Source: Euryarchaeota archaeon TMED117
GTDB lineage: Archaea > Thermoplasmatota > Poseidoniia > Poseidoniales > Poseidoniaceae
Assembly (NCBI GenBank): GCA_002171315.2
Contig: NHFS02000064.1
Coordinates: 1,228 to 10,629 of the forward strand
Length of the DNA stretch: 9,402 nucleotides
Direction: 5' to 3'
Below, piece after piece: positions 1-9,400 of the stretch (position 1 is the first letter of the stretch; every line of letters begins with the position of its first letter). A program made the translations under genes and the position numbers. A model generated the notes under the pieces. It worked only from the letters and a program-made list of their open reading frames with translations, was not told where the DNA came from and did no database searches.

Positions 1-471
1 TTTATGCCAATGACAAGCCTAGTAGATAACACAACAACCGATACTGTGAGTGTTGCAGAGATCACAAGTGATATTGATGATTTCTTCAAGCTCCCAGCCG
101 CCATCGAACAAACAACCTATGAGTACGACTCTGCCCAGGAATTACTGGGTATGAGACAAGCGAACACAAAGGGCTTCCTCACCGAGGATGGAAAAATAGC
201 ACAGCTGACAAGTGATGAAGCAGTGCATTACCTCGCTGACAGTGGCGCTTATGAGGACATTAACCTCAACATCATGGCGACAGCAGATGGATGGGAAGTG
301 AAGGAAAACACCTTCACAACCACATTTGGTGCTGAACTAGCGCAAGGTGTAAGTGTCCAGCCAAATCAGTTCGTTGATCCAATTATTACTGGATTGAATC
401 CTATGCTCATGACAATCGACATTACAGGAACCGCTCCGATGCCATATCAAGCAGCTCCTGCAACTGGCGAT
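1..471 (+). other. N-terminal region of the giant protein (residues 1-157)
   Basis: Residues 1-40 look like a polar stretch just downstream of an unseen signal peptide. Residues 53-95 contain RQANTKGFLTEDGKIAQL, then VHYLADSGAYEDINLNI. This pattern (a gained-residue and DG turn, then VHY followed by a G-x-Y/L-x-D-I strand) resembles the N-terminal segment of secreted YD-repeat/wall-associated proteins, where it begins the domain that ends in a DPT motif. Residues 97-125 (GWEVKENTFTTTFGAEL and following) continue the beta-rich pattern. No catalytic residues are apparent. The family resemblance is from memory of such proteins and is moderate. Confidence 0.5.
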
Positions 472-3400
472 GTTGAAGTTGGCGGTAACGTTATTCGATA
501 CCCTCTTGCAGAAGGATTCGCTATTGACTACTCGGTTGAGACCAACCAAGTCAAGCAAAACCTCATCATCGAAGAACGCCCAGTTCTTGACGAAGTGGCA
601 GCATACTTCGGTATGACTGAAACAATTCGTCTACCAATGGGCTACGGTCTATACTTAGACGGTGTTCCTCTCGGTGAAGAAATCACAACAACACAAGGAG
701 AACTTGAAATCCGTTCAACCGATACTGGAGAACTATTGGCCACCATCCCTGAGCCTGTCGTTCTCGATGACGGTTCTGGAACAGACGTAGAGCCTTACAT
801 CGGTACTTATTTCGTACAGGTATACGGTCCTATGGTTCTCTTGACCACAGCAGTTGACTCTGACTGGCTTATGTCTGAGGATCGAGTGTTCCCACTCGCC
901 CTCGACCCAACCATCAAGGTCACAAGTGGTAACCGTGGATACTGTTACGTCTACTACGGATACTGTTACAACAACACATATGGTTACCTCTACAGATACT
1001 ACTCTTCCTACTATTACGTGCCATGGCACAAGTACACCTTCACATCGGCTTCCGCCCTACCATCAGGTGCTACAGTCGAAGAAGTAAACTGGAAGCAATA
1101 CGTCAACTACGGATATGGAAGTTCTTCAAGCACAGCCATTACTTCGAGAGTACTGGAATCTTGTGGAACTGACGCTCGATACAATTACGGTATCACGTCG
1201 GCAACATGTTCAGGTTCGATTTCCAGTAACCTTCTGTCTGGATCCAACTCCAACGTTAACGAGCGAAAATTGATTTCTTCAATTGGTAACTCTGCAGCTA
1301 CTGGAACATACTCCCAGGGAACTGGTTGGAAGACCGCAGAAATCTGTGACAACTCGAACTCCGCAGGAACTGCTTGTTCCTCGAGTACTGGTTCTCACAA
1401 CTACATCATCAACGCTCAATCCAACTCAGGAACAGTTGGAATGGGTGCTGATATGACTTCAAGCATATACGTATACACCCGCTCGTACAACTCCGGAGGT
1501 TCTAACAGTTACCTCGAAGTTATCTACTCTGGTGGATCAGACTCGGATGCCCCAACCTCCAGTCACGTTCCTTACAGCGGTTTGACGACATATGTCGAAG
1601 GAAAGAGAACTTTCTTCACAACACTAACAGACCTGTCTGGTATTGATACAACATCAACAAACGGTGTGACAATGTCTTACAGTGTCAACAACGGTTCATG
1701 GACCTCTGTTAGCGCTACAACAATTCAATCCTGCAGCACAACTGCTAGTGAATGCCGATTTAAGGCGTCCACTCCTGACCTAAGTGCAGGCGACTATGTT
1801 GAGTACTACTGGAAGTTCCAAGATCTAAACTCAGCTGGTGGAGCTAACCTTGGATACGATCCAGCGCCACCTGCAAGTAACACAGCACCTGCGACATGGG
1901 TAGAGAGCAACGCTCACTACTTCTTCGTAGATGACATCGTCAATGCTGGAAATGCAAAGAAGTTCACTGTTTTGACAACTGATGTCCACTCGGGAAGTTA
2001 CTACTCTCCGCAAGGATATCACGACAGACAGATGACCTATTACGACCACTCTGATGAATATCTCTACGAGTGGGATGTCTCGAACTGTGGTACTGGTAGT
2101 TACTCATGTTTCTACGCATCCTCTTACTACTTCTACTCCCAGTGGAAGTTGCAGTGGACCACAACACCAAGTGGTGGATACAACGGATACGGTGGAACAC
2201 AATCTGGTTTGGATGACCTCCACCAAGCTGACGGCGGATACCTCGCTATCAGCGCAAAGAATGGACCTCAGATGAACCTCATCTTCCACTATGACGCAGG
2301 CGACAACGCATGGGGTATGGTCGGAATTGGTGACTCTACACCAGAGATCGAAACCGGCGCACTCGCTGGTGGAAGTCAAGCATCCTCCGTATCTACCTAC
2401 GGATACACAGCTGCTTACAACGTCCCAATCCCAGGTGACATTACCGGAACATTCGGTAAGATCACATGGAACGGTACTGGATACAGCACATCGAAGGCTA
2501 ACTGGCTCTGTGTTGGAACAAACGGTTTCTATTACTTCTACCGTTCAAGTTCATCCAATGCTCGATGTAACACTGGTTACTATTACGCATACCAAACCTC
2601 TTCCTACAAGTGGTCTGGAGTTGCTCTAAGTGCTGGATACTACGGACGAATGGCTTCCTCTGGATCCATTACCTACAAGGTTGGAAAGGTCGCACCTACG
2701 CCAGATACAATGGCTCCGGATATGGACCACTCAGTCTTGCGTGACTCGCACAGTAAGAGCCGTACCTTCACATACACAATCGCTGATGATGGAGATCCAC
2801 CATCAGGATTGAATGTCAATCAGACTATTAACGAAGGTCCAACGTTGCATTATTCCATCAACAATGGTAGCACAACCTCAGTACTCTTATCTCCAGTAGG
2901 TAAGACACGTTCTGAATGTGCTGCATCTACATGTGATTGGAGTGCTACACTCAACACACTCGAACGTGGAGATTATGTTTCATACTACGCTACAGCAGTC
3001 GATGAATCAACTGTTTCATCCGGTGTAAACACTGAAACAACCTCAACGAACAACTTCGAAGTTGGCGATCCGAACATGATGCTTATCGTTGAATGGAGAG
3101 ATATGGGTTACAACACAAACTATCTTTGTGATTACCAAGTCATCTTCTATGACGTAACAAACGAAATCGAGTTTAAGTACGATTCAGGTTGTGCAGCATA
3201 CTACGATTACGCTACTGTTGGATACATGGACCACACCCGTACGAAGGGTGACACCATGCGAAACCCTGGTGGCGGATACATGGCTGGTAACAACCCGCAT
3301 ACATCCAACTTCAGAATTTCAACCGATGGTAACGATCACGGATACGAAGCATTCTCGACTGGCATCAAGTCGGTTACGAACGCTGCTCAAGTTATCTCAG

Positions 3401-6400
3401 GAAGCTCCGGCGGTACACCAACTGGTTACTACTGTTCCTACAGTTACTACTGGAACCAATACAAGACCGGATGTAACGCTAACATCGATTTGCCTTCAGG
3501 ATTTACATTCGATTATTTCCAGAAGTCTTTCGATGGTGATGACAGCGACGACCGACTTCGTATCGGACGTAACGGTTACCTCTACATGATTGACAACGGT
3601 GCTACATCCCTTGAACGTGGTATTACCACATGGGGTAGTAACATGCCTGCTCTACCTTACTCCAGCAACTCTGCTGCACGTGCAGGTACTATTGCACCTT
3701 GGTGGGGCTATTACAGCAGTTACTACTGCTATGATAACACAGCATACGATTGTGGTGTCTACGTACGTACAATGCCATTCGAAGGAAAGGGTACAGACGT
3801 CGACAATGATCTTGACTGTTCAGGAAACAATGTAGAATGTATCTGGGACAATGAAGGTTCACCTTACCGAATCAGTCCTAGCAGCGACTATCTATCTGTC
3901 TCTGGTGGAGATCTAACAATCCAACCAGGAACAATTATTCAAGTTGAACAAGGAAAGGGTATTTCCATCGATGGTGCTTGTGACTCAGTCAAGGCCATTG
4001 GAAACTCCACCGACCGTATCCTCTTCGAGGGTGCTGCTGGTGCAGAGTGGAAGGGTCTCTCCTTCACAGATGATTGTACCACAACTGCTGGAACCGATGA
4101 CCGACACGTATTCAGTTACGTTGACTTCAAGAACACCAGTACAGCTGCAATCACTGCAGGATCTCGACACCAAGACTACAACGCATACTGTGCAGACAGC
4201 AACGGTGGTACTCGACCATGTTACTCCAACTCAAACGTTGGTAACTTCACACTAAGTCAAGTCACTTTCACCAACGTTGAAACTGCAATCAGTCACGGCA
4301 GTGGTCAAGGAACTGCAATTACGATGATGGACTTCGCTATCAGTGGAGCTGACAAGGCTTGTGTTAACTTGCCAAGCAGCGCAAACGCTATGCTCATGGA
4401 AGGAACAATGTCGAATTGTAACTCTGACGGCGAATCATGGGGCGGCGCTATCGTCAACTATCCAGGTTCGACTGGTGGAATGCTCCATGTTGAGAACGTA
4501 ACCATTGAAAATGCATACAAGAACCTCATCGATACTGATCTACAACATGTAACCATCTCCAACGTAAGTGCTACTTTCACATCAAGTGGAGCTGCACAAA
4601 CTGGAGTTGCATTGGATTCAGCCTTTGGAACATCAAGTGATGTGAACATCTTCAACTTTGATGCACCAGGATACTCGAGTGTCACAATTAACGCACTTGG
4701 TTCAATCAACATGACTGAAGTCGATGTAGGAACTGCTTCACTAGCTATCGTCCCTGGTGGCTCTTCAAGCACAGCGAATGGACCATCTGGAGATTCCGCT
4801 ATCTTTTATGATGTTGAAGCAGGTGATATGTCATTGACTCGAATTCAACCTTCGATCTTCAATGATGTAACTGCAGGACATATCGACATCTCTGGTAACG
4901 CTATCTCCACTGATGTCATGACAGTAACAAACCTCGACTCAGGTCGATTCGGTGTTGCTGGATGTGGCTGGAAGATTGATGTAACAACCATTGATTCAGA
5001 CAGAGTTTACAGCAGTTGTTCAAGCAGTGCTGCACCAAACAACTTCGTTGTTGATGGCGGTACCCTTGCTCACACATCAAGCACAGACCACGCTCTGTAT
5101 GCTCGTAACTCTAAGATGACAGTCGGTGGCGTAGATATCACAAGTTCAAACGCTGGTAGCGGTGTTTACCTTGCTTATGCAAGTTCAAACGCTGAAATCC
5201 GTTTGATCGATGTTACTCAGAACACCGACGATTGTGCAGACTCCAATGGAGCCACAACAGATTGTGATGTTTACACATCTTCATCTGCATTGATTTACTA
5301 CGGTGGTACTGCAACTCTGCGTGCTTTCAGACTAGAAGCTGTTAACTCAGTTATTCAGGAAGTTAACAAGAGCGGTCACGTCGTCAGTGCAAGTGTCGTA
5401 ACTTCAGCAGGAGCCGAACTCTTTGAAGTCGGATCTCACATTACTGATTCAAACGGTGAAGCTACTGTTTGGGTCATCACTGGAGACAGTGCTGGAAACA
5501 CATATTCTGACCACAACCTCCGAGCATTCGGACCTGCTGGACAGAACGAGACACTTTCGTCCGATACCTGGTACCAAAGCGATCTAACCAGTGGTTTCAC
5601 CATTGGCAGTTCATATGCTCTACTTCTCGAGCCAGCGCCTGTTGATTTCAATGGAACCAACATGGACTGTGCTTGGTTGGCTGCATGGACTGACGCTGAC
5701 ACAGGCGCAGGATTGCCGACAAACGGAGTCACGACTGCAGGACACACAATCTATGAATTCGATGGAACGCCGATGACATTAACAGAAGACCTCAACCTTG
5801 ACGGATGTGTAATCCGTCTCATGGGTGCTGTTCTGAATGTTAAGTCAACTGCTACGAGCACACCAGTTCTCACTCTATCGAACGGTGGTAAACTCGTTGT
5901 TGGAACATCTTCAGTCGCTACTGGTTCATTGAAGGCTGTATCAGCAACATACCCTCTCAACATAGATATCCAGGACGGAACCCTTGAAATCGACGGCGGA
6001 ATTGTCCGTGACGTTGCTCAAGATGCTACAACTGGATCTGCTCTCTACGTCGGAGACGGTGCTACACTGATTATGAAGAACTCAGGAACTGTTTACGGAT
6101 CCTCTGCAACTTCAACTGAGATGGCTACTGTCAAGATTGACGGTGGTTCAGCAGACCTCGACTCTTCAAGCATTATCAACGTTGGAAACACTGGTACTGC
6201 TCTTTGGGTTGAACAAGCTGGCGGTTCGTTCAGCAACATCGCTGTATCAAACGCTGCGGTTGGTATCCAATCGTACAACGGTGCTCCTCAAATTGATGGA
6301 TTCACATCAACTGACAACACTGTTGGTGTCGATGTATTCGGAGGAATGAGTCTTCCAACCATTTACCGTTCTACTTCATTGTCAGGACAATCAAATGGAT

Positions 6401-9400
6401 GGACAACATACGCTGTTGACCTCTCAACATTCATCGGTTCAGATTACCTACAAGTTGGTGCAAACTCCATCTATGGTGGAGGAAACGCTCACCCAACATA
6501 CAACTATGCTTCGAGTAAGTACTACATGATCACTGACCGATGGAACATCGAAATTACATACGACGATGGAAGCGGTGAAGTTTCTGAAAACATTACCACG
6601 CCTGACAAGATGGGATATTACCCATACGGTGCAGACGATCCTAAATCCGGAAATGGTGCTGACACATACGCTGGCGGTGAAGGTGGAGTTGCTTCATGGC
6701 ACTGTAACTACTATGGATACAGCTACGGACCATCTGCTACAAGCAGTTTTGATGGTTACATGTACTATCTATGGAGATACTGGCCTCAAGGACCTCAGTC
6801 CTTCCCATCCTACCCAGCATACTATTACTATCCTGACGAATTCGGATTCCGATGGTCAGAAATTGATGCTGATACAACACCAAACAGCGGATATTACCCA
6901 TACCACTACTGGGGTTACTACTACACCTCATACCATGGTGGACAAGGTGCATTCAAGCCTGTTGAAGGATACGTTGGTGGATCATACAACGTCTGTCTCG
7001 ATTATGCATACTCATATTACATGAATCCTGGACAAGGCGCTCGTATGTCTTTCCCAGTTGTTGATATCTCAGACAGTTCAATCTCTAAGGTTACAATGTA
7101 TGTCGATGTCTTGCACAACCGTGCAGACAACTATCAAGACCGATTGGACATCGTCGCTCGTGCAGGTAACGATCCTAGTGATCTAGGTGATTACCTCCGT
7201 GACAGTGGTACTGCTTCATTCAAGAATGGGGCTATCACCGGAGCAGACAACGGTATCGAAATCGGTGGCAACTTTGCTGCAGGTACTTTCGAAAGCATCG
7301 ACATTACTTCACCAACCGATTCAGGTATCGAAGTAACTGGTGCAGTAACTGCTGCAATGGATGACATCGACGTTGATGGCGGAGATTACGGAATGCTCGT
7401 ATCTTCATCAGGGTCTGGATCAATTGACCTAAGCAACATCGACTTTGACTCCCAGAATACCGCAGGTATCTACTACGTCAAGAACTTCGGTGGCGAACTT
7501 ACTGGTTCAATCACAAACAGCGCTGGTGCAGCTTACAAATACGGTCCTTTGACATCAAAGAACGTTGTATTTGACGGCATTACAGTTTCTGGTAATGACA
7601 TCGGTCTAGAGACAGCAGGTTCACAAGAATTTACTATCACGGACTCGACATTTGCGAGTACGACAAACGACATCAAGATTACTGGTTCCAGTAAGGTTGA
7701 TTTCATTGAAGGAACAATCGATACAACATCAGTAACAGTAACTGGAACTGGTGACTTCGAACGAATGCGAGAATTGGAAATGACAATTAGCGCAGACGGA
7801 TCAGGTGTTGATGATACCAACGTTGTACTCATGAACGCTGATAAGAAGATTACAGGAACAGGTACAACTGATTCTAACGGTGTTGCTTCTGGAGTTAATT
7901 TCAGAACTGTCCGTGTTGATTCATCTGGTTCTACTAGTGATAACCTGAACGGATACCAAGCTGCTACAGTCGCAATGATTGACTACACCTCCTCTAAGGG
8001 TGACTTCAGATACGCATTTGAAGCAATCAGTTTGAGTGATGCTAGCGGTAACTCCGGAACCATTGACCTAACAGATCGTATTGAGGCTCGTGTATGTTAC
8101 ACATACTCCAGTGCTTCCTACGTCATGGTCGCTGGCTGCAGTGGAAGCCGATATCTCGGTACTGGTTCTTCAAGAACTCTCACTGACGGAGATGGCGGTT
8201 CCTACAAGGAATATGGATACTATGGTGCAACTCCTGAAGATATGTCTGGAAAGACGATTATGATGGACGTTCCTTTCATGTACTTCGATAACAATGAAGA
8301 GCACAATTGGAACAACACCAAGGTTCTCGTCACAGGTTCTTACTCCTTCGGCGACACACAACGCTGGTATGCTCAGTCGGGTACAGCTGCTCCTGAGTTG
8401 TATCTCCACGGTTCTGAAGTCTACGGTCTTGCAGTAAACCCAACAACTGGTCAACAAACTGGTGTTGAAATCGGTTACTTGTACCAAGCCATGGACATTT
8501 CAATCAAGAATACAACATTGAACCCAGTCGCATCCGTTGCAAGCGGTATGGCGTACTGTTCCTCTTGGAACAACAATGATTGTGTCTCTGACTGGTTGCG
8601 AATGGAGAACGTATCATTGACGCATTACAAGGGTTACACTCCATTGAACAACGCTATCTCGACTACGGATATCTGTGTTCGACTCTATGGATCTGATAAT
8701 TCTTACATTGTAAACAGCACTTTCGCTGACTGTGGAGCAGGAATCATGTTCCAGAGATCTGGATATTCCTACACACACAATGTTAACCAATATGGTGCTG
8801 ACAATGCTACTATTGAAGGAAACACCTTCGTAGATGGCGGAGAAATTGCGGATGTTTGGTTCTATACGAGCTCTTTCGCTGATGATGCCATTGTTAAAGA
8901 TAACAGCTTCAGCAGTTCAACCTCAAAGTACGGTGTTCGATCATACGACACATCAACAAAGCGTTTGACAGTAATTGACAACACATTCGATGGCCCTCAA
9001 ACAGCTATTCAGTTGATCAATACCAACGGATACCTTGTTGATAACAACGACATTACAGGTGTACAAGATTCAACTAAGCCTGGTATTACAGTCAATGGCG
9101 GCTACGGTGATATATCAAACAACACATTGCTTGATGCAGACGGTGGAATCAGAATCGATTCTGCTGAAGCACCACCTGCACCTTCGACATCACTGTGCAC
9201 AATCGCCTCGAACGCTTACAGATCACAAGCGTCCTGTACCTTCACAATACCTAGTGGTGCTACAGCGTACGTCGACCTTGATTCTGACAGTTGGGGTGGA
9301 GAAATTGGTCTTGAAATTACCAAGCCTGACGGTACAAAGGATACATGGGCTGCTGGTTCATTCAGTTCCAATACTGCCTATGCTCGTTTGACTTCTTACA

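Noticed and set aside
967..1017. TAC-rich low-complexity DNA that could be taken for a microsatellite
   Set aside because: The unit is not regular: TAC and TAT alternate and are broken by Asn, Gly, Arg and Ser codons, all in frame. It is better explained as a protein-level tyrosine patch.
733..1029. A 98-codon open frame on the minus strand, rich in valine
   Set aside because: It lies opposite the tyrosine-rich coding region; TAC codons read as GTA on the reverse strand, which explains both the lack of stops and the valine content. It is a shadow of the giant gene.
2291..2629. A 112-codon open frame on the plus strand in another frame
   Set aside because: It overlaps the giant gene completely, has His/Thr/Ser-rich low-complexity sequence with no domain pattern, and arises from the coding bias of frame 1.
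5141..5194. A 15-base direct repeat (CAAGTTCAAACGCTG) at 5141-5155 and 5180-5194
   Set aside because: It encodes the same Ser-Ser-Asn-Ala turn in two nearby places in beta-helix 1. A single short in-frame pair within a repetitive fold is expected and does not suggest an attachment site or array.
3787..5334. A polysaccharide lyase or pectinase activity for beta-helix 1
   Set aside because: The fold pattern fits, but I see no conserved catalytic Asp/Arg/Lys cluster of pectate lyases or the paired Asp motifs of glycoside hydrolase family 28. Fold alone does not support an enzyme call.
6566..7024. A 152-codon open frame on the plus strand in frame 2, the longest alternative reading
   Set aside because: It lies over the aromatic insertion, and its Thr/His-rich product is what repeated TAC/TAT codons give when shifted by one base. 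There is no independent domain signal.
8170..8205. An EF-hand or dockerin-type calcium loop around LTDGDGGSYKE
   Set aside because: It has the acidic, Gly-rich start, but the ligand positions of a full 12-residue loop are not met and there is no paired second loop.
9035..9391. A 118-codon open frame on the plus strand near the right edge
   Set aside because: Frame 1 carries clear beta-helix rungs and a following beta domain over the same bases; the shifted product has no recognisable pattern.
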